Shown here in pieces: positions 52,639 to 64,000 of a stretch of 64,000 nucleotides of DNA; position 1 is the first letter of the stretch, and each line of letters opens with the position of its first letter. The position numbers and the translations under genes were made by a program. The DNA lies in contig MU832078.1 of assembly GCA_029204225.1 (NCBI GenBank), positions 24,348 to 88,347 of the forward strand, written 5' to 3'. The stretch comes from Diphasiastrum complanatum. Its lineage: Eukaryota; Streptophyta; Lycopodiopsida; Lycopodiales; Lycopodiaceae. The notes below the pieces were generated by a model. That model did not search any database, was not told the origin of the DNA, and saw only the letters and a program-made list of their open reading frames with translations.

Positions 52639-54335
52639 TTGTCCAGAACTGATTGTCTAATGGACCCTCCAAATTCACCTATAAAAGGGTTGAATTTGAT
52701 TTTATTTCTCACTTGTGCTAGCGAAGCTCTTGCCGAATTTTCCAGCAACCACAAATTTTCGAAACTTTCCTCCAGCCTTTTGATACACACTTGCGCTCTT
52801 ATTCTCAGTTTTTGTCTACTCTTATCATGTCTTCTATCGATACTTCTCATTCTCCTCAATATGTCATTCATCGTGATGTTCCAACCCAAACGGACATCAT
52901 GATAGTTTCTAGCACAAGCATGGTGGCTCAATGGATGAATCTTGCTGAGGCTTTGCTCACAACAATGGGGATTCACAAGCATGATTTTTTTTTGAAAAAA
53001 TTAATATGGAATTTATAATGATGGCCTTTAACACCTAGACCAAGAAAAAATCTAAGTTTTACATTACCTACCAGGGGGCTACCCACAAGGTGCAAGTCTC
53101 TGAAGCCGCCAAACCATAAGCATGTCAATAAAGTCATCAAACCTTTCATTGACACATCCAATGAGCTATACTGGACCAATCATGGCTATTTATTGGAGTC
53201 TATCCGAGATCCCACCATCCATGCAGCTGTGCAACTTTTGAACAGCTTTCTGATTGTTGGAAACCTCAGAAATGAGAACATTTCCTCACAAATCATGCAT
53301 CGCATAGTTGAGTCGAACTATAAATTTGACAAAAAATTGTTGGAGCCTTACAACTGGTTTAAAATGGTTTCTGGTGAACTGAAGAGAGCCACCAAGGGTA
53401 ACACCAAGCAAAAATTTGCTGCTAGCACTCTTTTGTCCACCATTTCCACTTTCTACTTGCTTAATAAGATCCATGGGTTTGTCCCTGAGTCAGTCATCTT
53501 TGTCTACGAAGATGTGGCACTTGCCGAATCTTCCAGACTAGTCACTGACGGGTACGCAGCGAGGTCGTAATTCCTGACTCGCCTTTTCATGTCACATCGC
53601 CGTACTAGGCAACCAACGCCAGTTGCGCTACCACCCCCCGCTGCCACTCTCTCTACACTTCATATTCCCCAGTTCACTGATGTTTTCCTAGCCTTCGCTT
53701 CCTCACAAGGTCAGTTTGAAATCGTTGGGTCCACAATTCCAATCACAGCTGCCCAAGTCGCCTCTTCCGTAGACACTCAAGATGCTTCACCGAACATGCA
53801 GGCTTTCATGGATATGTTTGATGATCCCAATCCTTTGGGGGATGTCTCAGAGCCCTGGACCCCCCTTTGAATCTCAATCCCTTGGAAAATGATTCAAACA
53901 AGTCCATGATAGCACTAATGTTTTCATCCATCTTTTCAGGTTGATCACCAAGATCAAGTAGATCAAGCACTAGACACCATTCAGATCATCCATGTTGTTA
54001 AATCATCGAAGCAGTTTGACGCCACAATACTTGATGGTTATGAAGAAGAACCGACACGACCTCAACGCCAAACGAGCACAACACCTGCAGTTCTTGTTCA
54101 TGTTGTTGTTGCTACTACAACCACAACACAAGTGGATTTTGGTGACGCACTAGGTTTAGTCAATAACCTTGCGTGCGTGATTAAGACTATTTTACATGAA
54201 AAGAAGGACATGGACAAAATAATTTTTGAGCTGGGATCCGTGAACACTTTTATTAGCCAAAAGGTGATCGAACTGAATCGGGAGTTAAAGACACCACACG
54301 AAGCAAAGTCCGAAGCCAAGACGAAGAAAGCCTAG
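52639..54335 (+). other. Series of broken ORFs of unknown family
   Basis: Three stretches share one orientation: 52791-53180 (PQYVIHRDVPTQTDIM, then KSKFYITYQGATHKVQVSEA with stops), 53193-53570 (MESIRDPTIHAAVQLLNSFL; NYKFDKKLLEPYNWFKMVSG), and 53589-54335 (Pro-rich start MSHRRTRQPTPVALPPPAA, then EHKKDMDKIIFELGSVNTFI-like coiled-coil end). No known domain was recognised. The layout of conserved core, Pro-rich linker and coiled-coil tail suggests one element-encoded protein broken into pieces. A retrotransposon accessory ORF is the simplest guess. Confidence 0.35.
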
Positions 54336-54605
54336 AAGTTAGTCGAAACATTGGAAGACCATGTGACAAGTCTTAAGAAGGGGAGATGTCGGTACTGAAG
54401 AAGGCATAGCACCAAATGCACAGGCCATGGAAGAAGGTCCATCTACTTACATGACCAGGCCTTTCTTTTAAAAACGGATCACCATTGAGGACCAGATCCA
54501 AACTTTTTTGCAGCAACATCCACACGAGTCCTCGAGGGGTGGATGGGTAATTAGGTTTAAGACCTCCGAGATCAAGGCCGACAAAGAATTGACAAACTAC
54601 CAGCA

Positions 54606-54986
54606 TTGCCCTCGCCAATTGCAGGGAGATCCTTACTATGTGCCAATGTGAGAGAAAATAAATGGAAAGATTTTGGGATTCTAGTGGGACAAGTCAGCAT
54701 CCATACCCCAAACTGGCCCATAATCTACCAGAAGTACAATTGGAATATCTCAGTTGACTTCCATCGAGCCCTACAATTTTATGCAGCGGAGTACAATAAT
54801 TTGCCAGATTCAACTATTAGGCAATCTGCGCTTTTTACAAATGACTTGACAATGTTGGTGTCCATATCACCGAGATGGGATGATTGCCTTCCAGCATTGG
54901 CTTTCGATCCAAACGTCCCATTGGCATCCGATAAAATACAAGATCAGCTGCCATTGGCTAGATTAACTATCGAGCTGCGATGCTAG
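54606..54986 (+). other. Unrecognised ORF
   Basis: 126 codons, for example KWKDFGILVGQVSIHTPNWP, YNWNISVDFHRALQFYAAEY and LVSISPRWDDCLPALAFDPN. It has protein-like composition and no family match. It lies between the unknown ORFs at 52.6-54.3 kb and an LTR-like start at 55196, so it may be the end of the same element. Confidence 0.3.
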
Positions 54987-55195
54987 GCGGAGCATGGGAG
55001 TCCAGATTTACAACTTGGACAACCTCCAAAAATATTGAAAGGGCAAATAAGTGCTTTTTAACGCACAAAAAGGATTTCAACATTGAGCGCTTGGAATTCA
55101 TGGAAAAGGTGCAATGCCACCTAATAAAGGTGCGAAAAGAGCCGAAATAAATAATCTCGCAAGGTGTCATGGGACGCCACCAATTTGGTGGGGAT

Positions 55196-55570
55196 ATTGT
55201 TGGAGGGTTTGTGGATCCCAAGACAACCCTAACCCTAGTTAATAAGTGAGAGGGATTTGGCACCCTGCGTGTGTAAGTCCAACCCGATGATCACATAGAG
55301 ATTTGATTAATTACAAAGCCAATATGCGAGACTTTTAATGTCACGGGGCTAAAAAGTCAAGTTAGTGAATAAAGTAGGAATTCTCACCAAAATTCATTTT
55401 TAAAATTGGGTCCTCCAATTAATGAATGGGTTCCCTCCACTAATTGAATATTTAGGTTTAGATTAGCCAATAGGATTGGGGTGCTCATCTCCTCAATTCA
55501 CTATATAAAAAGCAATTTTGAAGCATTGTACATGTTCTCTCATCATTTCAATACAAGCAAGTTGGCCCTC
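55196..55570 (+). mobile_element. LTR-like start with TATA box
   Basis: TTTGGTGGGGATAT (purine-rich tract) is followed by TGTTGGAGGG, a typical LTR start. CTATATAAAAAGC at 55501 is a good TATA box. It ends near 55570-55640 where copia sequence begins. No second LTR was found. Confidence 0.55.
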
Positions 55571-55639
55571 TTATAAAATGGATGGGGAATGCCTTTGCTC
55601 TCTATCTCTTTTCCTCCATCTCTCATGCTTCTTTTGTGG

Positions 55640-56140
55640 TTGCACATGCTATGTCAACATAACTCTTGATGATAGGACCAAGGAGAATCCATCTTCAAGG
55701 AAATGTATGTTTGTTGGGTATAGTGACAAGGTTTACATTCCTACTACTAACAAAGTGATTGTGGGTAGAGATGTCATTTTTGATGAGGGGAACATTCCAA
55801 AAGTATCTTCAAGCATTATTAATGGTGATGTGTATGGATCTAACATTCTTGATGTTGATATATAGGATCCTATTTTAGATGGTGATGATGATGGACCTTC
55901 ATCAAGTCACAAGCCAAGGAGAACATCAAGGGAAAGACAAATGTCTTCAAGGCTCACAGATGATGCTATGCAAGTAGATGGATGTTTTCATGATTTTCCA
56001 GAAACTCAAGGATCTAGAAAAGAGATCTTAGTCAATGACTTTGATGGTCAAGTTGAAGATCAAGAGGTTGATCTCAAAGGGCTTCAACAAGTCAAAAGGG
56101 AAGTTGGCAATTTTGAACTAGTCAAGAGCATCAAATGAGA
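55640..56140 (+). pseudogene. Ty1/copia integrase C-terminal fragment
   Basis: LDDRTKENPSSRKCMFVGYS, then VIVGRDVIFDEGN, is the conserved end of copia integrase (K.KCIFLGYS...SRDV.FDE). A stop at about 55863 follows, then an acidic linker (DGDDDGPSSSHKPRRTSRER). The copia RT that should come next is missing. Confidence 0.8.
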
Positions 56141-56802
56141 GTCAATTGGCAAGGATGTTATGGATATGTTTTTGCAGGTTATTGAAGATTCAAGTAAGGT
56201 CAAAGGAGCAACAAGGAAGTGTTGTTCAAGTTTACTTTACTTGTTCTATCTCATGTTTGAGCAATTTCATGTGGATGTGTGCAAATTGTCAAGATATGGT
56301 AAAACTAGCTACATTGGTATTTTGATGTTGGATTTGTACTAGCATTCTTGGCTGGTTTTGTTGATGAAAATGAAGCTATTGAAGGTTTATTATATCACTT
56401 ATTCATGATCAGGTCATGAATTGAGAATGGCATCTTGTGGCAAGATGGAGATGGAGACTCATTCATGGAGTTTCATGGTGGATACATGGCAAGAAAAGAC
56501 AAAGATGGAGAAGACATGCAAGAAAATGGTGATCACTCACATTTATCATTTGATTGCTAGAATTTTCCAGAGAGTTCAATTTGATAGCATGGAGGAATCA
56601 TCTCATTTAGATTCTATTTAGTTCTTCATGTTCTATTCACATCTTGACATGTAAAATTGATGTAAGAAATAGTGAGGCATCCTAAGTGGATACTATTTTC
56701 GTATCAATTGTGGAAACTACTTAAGAACATTAGAAAGGAGGTCTATACTTAGGAAGGAGATCATTCTAAAGTTGGATCAAAGTTCTATGGTTGCTAAAAC
56801 TA

Positions 56803-57500
<698 letters not shown>

Positions 57501-57514
57501 AATTGCTTGTCTTT

Positions 57515-57740
57515 CTAACCAAAGATCAAAGGAACATTTTGGATCTTAATGATCTGAAATTCTTCATATATATTACATAAAAAATTTGCACATGTAATAG
57601 CTTCTCCCCAAAAAGAAATGTGCAAAGAGACATCTAGTCGCATTGCTTTTGCACATTCACACAAAGATCTATTTTTGCTCTCGGCCACCCCATTTTGTTG
57701 GGGGGTGTGAAAATTGCAATTGGACCACAAATGACCGCAA
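57515..57740 (-). pseudogene. Ty1/copia integrase core fragment, antisense
   Basis: The minus strand reads NFHTPQQNGVAESKNRSLCE, then AMRLDVSLHISFWGEAITCA. This is the copia integrase block around the catalytic Glu (PQQNGVAERKNR in most elements). Only this part is left. It may belong to the same antisense copia as the gag at 60.2-61.1 kb. Confidence 0.85.
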
Positions 57741-57968
57741 ATTGCAAACTGCAAATGACCGCATGCACTTGGACAACAAGTCCCTTGATAATAATATCGC
57801 CTACAAAAGTGCCAAAAACCTGGTATGTGCAATAGGGAACTAATTTGTCACAAGCCGAGGTGGATGAGTTGAACAAAGGTGGATATATATTGGAGACAGA
57901 CACATTTGACCAAATTTGTGAACATATCTCATTGACTTGAGACATGATTGTTTGGATGAGTTGTAATA

Positions 57969-58322
57969 GTCTGTTTGCCACGAGACTATATCCAAGGAGG
58001 CAAAAGAGCGGATGGGCAGAGCTCTAAGCTTGAATGGTCATCTGAGAAAAGTTACCAACCTTTTGTCGGAGCACAAAGAGAAATATACTATTGAAAGTTT
58101 TGAGTCCATTCAAAGAGACAAGTTGTATGAAGTCACAATTGCAAAAAAAACCAGCGTGCACATGCGAAGATTTTCGAAAATTTGTTGCATGCAAACATAT
58201 GTACTTCGTCTACTTGGTGGTGAAGGGTCTTGATGCTATCAACATGATGTTCATACACCAACCAATTATCAGCTACGAAGAGCTATTTCATATTTTTGCT
58301 CTGCCATGTAGGGGTCTACAGT
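57969..58322 (+). pseudogene. SWIM zinc-finger gene fragment with one-base frameshift
   Basis: The frame reads TISKEAKERMGRALSL, then YTIESFESIQRDKLYEVTIA up to a run of eight A (58143-58150). One base out of frame it continues PACTCEDFRKFVACKHMYFV and YLVVKGLDAI, ending at a stop after LPCRGLQ. CxC-x8-CxH is a SWIM zinc finger. The YEVTI..KPACTC and CKH.YFVYLVVKG context resembles plant SWIM/RING-type proteins more than Mutator transposases. It is probably a gene fragment, live exon or pseudogene. An A7 run would restore the frame, so a sequencing error is possible. Confidence 0.6.
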
Positions 58323-58929
58323 AAATGTAGGAGTCTATTCATTCCTATGTTGGAATGGTGTCAATTTTATTTCACAGACATCATATCCTACGACTGCATA
58401 CACTATCGGATATCGAAGTTTTGGTTCCACTTTTTTAATGGGTCTAAAATAGATGTAGGAGCCTTTACGTGTAAGTGTGTGATTTGGTTTCTATTTTGTT
58501 GCACATACATAAAATCCAACGACTAAATACACTTTCGGTTATTGGAGTCTCGCTAAAGCTTTTGTACTTCTTGACATCACGAGTTCCATTTTAAATGATG
58601 TTTTTGCAATATCTGATATTTGTCGTGCACAATACCTTCAAAGCGCATCAATCAATATAAAATACATCTGGCTTGGAAAACCCAACTCAACGAGTAAGTA
58701 TAGCAATGAAGAATGTCATATGAGCACTGCTTTGAACTTTGTGAAAGATATTGCTATCACATGGGTTTTCTCCGAAATACATTTGAGCTATATCTCGATT
58801 ATTGATTCATTATTAGCAAGGATGGGTATCTGACTTGACAAGGCCCTAGTATGCAAGCCAGTTTGGATACAAGACCCTAGCAACTGCAAGATATCACCTA
58901 TAATGACATTGTATGAAAAAGAAATCTGT

Positions 58930-60005
58930 AAGAAATTTAAACATGAATGACTTGTCAGAGTTTTTGAAATTTCGATTTCCAGAGTTTTCTGAATTTTTCG
59001 TTACCCAGATTTTTTCGAAAATGTTTGGATACCCAGAATTTTTCAGAAACTTTTCAATATCCAGAGTTCAAAAATTTTCAATATTTGAAATAAAAAATAC
59101 CCAGAATTTTTTAATACCCTAAGTCCATAATTTTCCATACCCAAAATTCAAAATTTTCAATTACTAGAAATTTTTGAAACCCTAAGCCCAAAATTTTTTA
59201 TATTCAGAATTTGAAATTTTTGATAACCAGAATTTTTGATACCCTAAACCCAGATTTTTTTTGAAACTTTTTCAATTCCCAAAAATTTTCAAAATTTTTT
59301 CAATATCTAGAGTTCGAAATCTTTTGATACCTGAAATAAAAAAATTTTGATACCTAGATCTGAATTTTTTCATACCAAAAATTAAAAGTTTTTAATACGG
59401 GATCGACTTGGAGAATTTCTCAAAAATTTCGATATCTATCAATTTTCGATAACTTAAGCCCAGAATTTTCGATATCCAGAATTCATAGTTTTTTATTACC
59501 AAAATTTTTTGATGCCCAAATTTTTTGATACCTAGATCTGAATTTTTCGATTTAAAAAATCAGAAGTTTTCAATACGGGTCGTCTCGGAGAATTTTTGAT
59601 ACCCTAAGCCCAGAATTTTCAATACCCAGAATTCGAAATTTTCGATGCCCTAAAAGCCCAAAATTTTTCAGAATTCAAAATTTTTGGTAACCAAAATTTT
59701 TCCATGTCTAGAATTTTTTATACTCTAAGCCCAGAATTTTTGATACCCTAAACCCAGAATTTTTTTTTAAAGTTTTTCGATACTTTAAGCCCAAAATTTT
59801 TGATATCCACAATTTAAAATTTTCAATAACCAGAATTTTTCGATGCCCAAAAATTTTGATATCTTAAGTCCGGAATTTTCGATATCCTAAACCCAAAAAT
59901 TTTTTAGAACTTTTTCGGTTTCCAGAAATCATTTGAAAATTCACCCATAATTCTGAAATTTATCCTAAACCGAGAATTTTTTGATACCGAAAATTTGTTC
60001 TTTGT
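58930..60005. repeat. Degenerate 1.1-kb array of CCCAGAATTTTTGATACCCTAAG units
   Basis: Dozens of short diverged units combine CCCAGAATTTT, CGATACC, CCTAAGCCC and TCAAAATTTT. No two neighbouring units are identical. The strand polarity (ATACC, CCAGA) is the opposite of the 43.7-44.1 kb array (GGTAT, TTTTGGAATC), so the two may be related arrays in inverted orientation. Confidence 0.75.
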
Positions 60006-60229
60006 TATTTGAGAATCTCGACCACAAGAGAATACTTGGCTTCAATTTTGTTTGGCCAAATTACAAAGAATTGTTCTCCTCGACATATGATCATTTGGAA
60101 ACAAAAAAAACTCACAAAACTCCGACATCCGTTACTCGCAACTTGTTAAGCCCCTAGCCCCACTATCAATCCACCATATGTCCTTGCTTGATGTTGTTGT
60201 TGTAATTGCCATCAAGGATGAGAGTTGCA

Positions 60230-61071
60230 ATCATCCTCCTCCTCCTCAATCACAAGATTGCCTCGCTTTTCCTTCTCTTGAGAATTTTTCTTCTTGTAGC
60301 ACTCGAAAGCAAAATGTCATTTTTTGCCACAAAAGAAACATTTTAGCTTTGATTTTTCTTTCTTGGATTTGCCTTTGGAGCTTGATCCACCCTCCTTGTC
60401 CCCGACCTCCTTGTCTTGGTTCTTTTTGGATGAGTGAGTCTTCTTTTTGCCTTTGAATGAGAAGTTGGCCTTCTCATCACCTCCTTGCAAGGACATGGAT
60501 CCCATCCTTGATTTGAGATGAAACATCCTACTCTCCTTGACCACAAGCACATTATGGAGCTTGTCAATAGTAGGTAGCTTATCTTGAATGACAAAACTTT
60601 GGACTAAATTAGAATGATCTTCACTAAGTCTATTTAGAATGACTTGCACAAGTTCATTGTCTTGGATCTCATATCCTATTGAAGCCAATTCTTTATTAAA
60701 AAATTTGATCCTAAGCATATACTCTTGTGCACTCTCTCACTTCCTTTCATGCTTTGAAGCACTTGATTCCTAAGCATGAATATTGTTGAAGTGTTATAGG
60801 ATTCATAGATGCCTTTTAATGAATCCCAAACATCCTTGGCCGAGACAAAAGATGACACCTCTTTCAAGAGGTCATTGCTCACAGTCATCTTGATGCAATG
60901 TAAGGCCAATCTAGCCTTTCTCTTGTATCTAGCTTGCTCTTGTCCAACAAGAGGTTCATCCTCCTCTTCTAGGACAATCTCATAGAGATCATGGAGCACT
61001 AAAAGTGACTCCATTCTCACTTTCCAAATGGAATAGTTAATGGATGTGAGTCTCTCATTGGCTTCTAACAA
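60230..61071 (-). pseudogene. Ty1/copia Gag, antisense, frameshifted
   Basis: On the minus strand an N-terminal frame (61071-60676) has YSIWKVRMESLLVLHDLYEI, LALHCIKMTVSNDLLKEV and AKDVWDSLKGIYES, the UBN2/Retrotran_gag pattern. After a frameshift near 60720 it continues ELASIGYEIQDNELVQVILN, a Lys/Ser-rich stretch, and a zinc knuckle CFFCGKK followed by HFAFEC. A primer site lies upstream at 61723-61735. Pol does not follow directly; the SWIM fragment and the array lie between. Confidence 0.85.
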
Positions 61072-61722
61072 TGGATGTCATAATAAATGATATTGACTTG
61101 AATGATATTGATATTGACTTGAAATGGATGTCATAATGAATAATATTGACTTGAAATTCACAAAGATTTCACTCAATGGAATGATCTAAGGTAGACTTCT
61201 AGCACTCTAGATGCTTCTAGTCTCGTCCCAATCCAACTAGCACAAAGCTAGATTGATGGTACAATGATCACTACCAATTTATAGCAAATCATCCCTAAAT
61301 CTATGATTTTTGGCCAATCAACTCTCTAGAAGTTTTCACTCTCTATCAAGATCTGATAAATCAATTTTTTGGGCCTGATTTGAGCTTCAAAACATTCACT
61401 ACAATGAATCATTACAAGATATAAATATAGATTTGAAAATTATGAGGCTAGTCTAAACAATGCACCAAAAAACTTGAAAAATAGATGTGTGTGTGAAATT
61501 TGGGACAAATTCAAAGTTAGGCTCTTCTCAAATAGGTCCAATACGGACTCACACATGTGAACAGTACATCTGCAGCCAAAAACTCAATTTTATTCAAAAA
61601 ATTTTGATGCTACCACTCACTTCTAGCTCGCCCTCACAAGATTAGATCAAGCACGCAAAAAATTGCTAATTTGGGTGTTTTCATTGATCATTATCATTGT
61701 CACTTGTACTTAATACCAGCTT

Positions 61723-61735
61723 GGCTTTGATACCA
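61723..61735 (-). other. Copia primer binding site, antisense
   Basis: On the minus strand TGGTATCAAAGCC follows GATTTCAACT. It is one base different from the initiator tRNA-Met complement and about 650 bases upstream of the gag, so 61736 onward should be the 5' LTR. Confidence 0.65.
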
Positions 61736-62390
61736 AGTTGAAATCTGAAAATTTTGGACCTTAATTGAATCTATAATCGATCCACAAGTGGTGTTGGATG
61801 CCAATTAGATAGATCAATCACAATTCTAATGTGTAGAATTAGATCTAGATCAAAAAATACATCTAATTAGTAAGAACAATTTGATTAATGATCAATATAC
61901 TTCAAGAGCGGCCTCACATGCGTTGAAATACATGTCAGTAGTACGGAAAATGAGCAGAGATTATAGTACATTACTCATTGATAGCATTCATCGCAAGAAA
62001 TCACAACACAAATAGTGGAAAAACAAGGATATGCGATTGTTTCTTGATGATTTTCAAACCTCTTTGTGATATTTAAGTTTTATTGATGATTCATATTAAT
62101 AAGATAAACAAATAATTTTAAATCTTACATTGTAACAATTTTTAAATCTTAAAATATTAACAATGAATCGCATACAGTTTTGAAATTATATCAAAATCCT
62201 TTTATATTGCATTTTTGAATTTTTTTTAAAAATATTTAAAATTTTCAAATTCACCTAATTTAACAATTATCTTTCATAATAACAAATTGCACACAACTAA
62301 TGTTCCTACTATTTTTGTGATTTGAATATAAAATTTTTAAAATATCTTGCAATCTCAATCCAAATTTTAAATATCTGCAAAATGTTACAT
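61736..62390 (-). other. Probable copia LTR and AT-rich unassigned DNA
   Basis: Non-coding and very AT-rich, especially 62080-62390. The left edge is set by the primer site at 61735. The far LTR end is not visible. Confidence 0.35.
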
Positions 62391-62414
62391 CTTACAACTT
62401 CTTGAAACAATTAG

Positions 62415-63069
62415 AAGCAAAATGCCCCCTTCTTACCACAAAAGAAACACTTCTGTTGGATTTGCAACTTGTTGATGGTTGTGAGGACTCCCCATCACTC
62501 TCCACCTTTGACTTGTCCTTCTTGAAATGTTGATGAGGCTCTTTGCCCCTTCGTCTTGGCTTGTCCTTTGTGAAATATGCCCTTCACCTCTCCATCATCC
62601 TTCAATCCATTTAGGATCACTTGCACTAGCTCTCTTGAATTGAGGTTGGTCTCTATGTAAGCAAGCTCTCTATGAAGATCTTTGACTCTCAAAACATAAC
62701 TTGAGGCACTCTCATTACTCCTTAGGAAGCTTTGAAAAATTTGATTCATTAGTGTGAGAAACTTTGATGTGTTCCTTGTCTCATAGATGGATTTCAATTG
62801 TTCCAAGCCTCCTTGGATGAGGTACATGAGCCAATCTCCCTCAACACTTCATTGGAAACATTCATCTTTATGATATGTAGGGCCATCCTAGCCCTATTTT
62901 TGTAGTTTTGGACCTCTTGGAGCACTTGAGGCTTCTCCTCAAGTCCTAGCACAATCTCCATCAGATCTTGGAGTACCAAAATGGACTCCATCCTTACCTT
63001 CCAAATAGCATAATTGGAGATGTTCAATCTCTCACCATGATCCAACAAAATGGAACCCAAAGAAGTCAT
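62415..63069 (-). pseudogene. Second Ty1/copia Gag, antisense, frameshifted
   Basis: On the minus strand 63069-62794 encodes YAIWKVRMESILVLQDLMEI and NVSNEVLREIGSC, closely like the copy at 61 kb. A frameshift near 62815 leads to LKSIYETRNTSKFLTLMNQI and SRELVQVILNGL. A damaged zinc knuckle (KCFFCGKKGAFCF) lies near 62440. It is a related but not identical copia. Confidence 0.85.
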
Positions 63070-63104
63070 TTTTTTGAGAAATTCACTTGTAAATGATCAA
63101 AAGT

Positions 63105-64000
<896 letters not shown>

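Noticed and set aside
58930-60005. CRISPR-like array
   Set aside because: Units are diverged, short and without constant repeat and spacer lengths; the DNA is eukaryotic.

Overview
Organism: this is nuclear DNA from a plant-lineage (streptophyte) genome that is large and full of transposable elements. The only host gene recognised with confidence is the 3' part of CFAP52 (WDR16), a WD40 protein of motile cilia, read from five phase-0 exons between 14.0 and 34.3 kb on the + strand. A cilium gene next to plant-type Ty3/gypsy chromovirus, Tat/Athila-like and Ty1/copia elements points to a plant with swimming sperm (bryophyte, lycophyte, fern, cycad/Ginkgo or charophyte alga). Flowering plants and conifers are unlikely. 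The exact species cannot be read from the window.

Layout: 0-1.5 kb is unassigned, with a candidate GC-rich terminal exon on the minus strand at 0.92-1.09 kb. 1.5-9.9 kb is a cluster of non-LTR retrotransposon (LINE) copies of one family in both orientations, with tails of TTTC and CT repeats. 9.9-12.5 kb is microsatellite and minisatellite DNA. 12.8-13.3 kb holds a gypsy RT fragment and an LTR end with a primer binding site. 14.0-34.3 kb is CFAP52. Its introns of 4.6 and 14.5 kb are filled by a LINE carrying a nested gypsy, and by gypsy fragments in both orientations. 34.8-39.8 kb is a complete antisense chromovirus-like gypsy element with two LTRs, a 5-bp target duplication and no recognisable Gag. 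39.8-44.3 kb is mostly unassigned repeat DNA ending in a degenerate array. 44.4-45.3 kb holds unrecognised exon-like sequence. 47.2-55.5 kb holds Tat/Athila-like integrase, gag and RT fragments plus ORFs of unknown kind. 55.6-58 kb is copia remnants. 58.0-58.3 kb is a frameshifted SWIM zinc-finger gene fragment. 58.9-60.0 kb is a second degenerate array. 60.2-63.3 kb holds two antisense copia gag regions and a 155-bp CT repeat.

How it fits together: only CFAP52 looks like a functioning host gene. All its visible splice sites are canonical and the reading frame is intact. Nearly every element ORF is broken by stops or frameshifts, so most are relics. The best leads are a LINE 3'-end hairpin whose stem bases covary between copies, the gypsy element with AGTTA/TAACT LTR ends and no Gag, the two degenerate AT-rich arrays, and the unassigned exon-like sequences. 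No bacterial features, CRISPR arrays, rRNA or convincing tRNA genes were seen.
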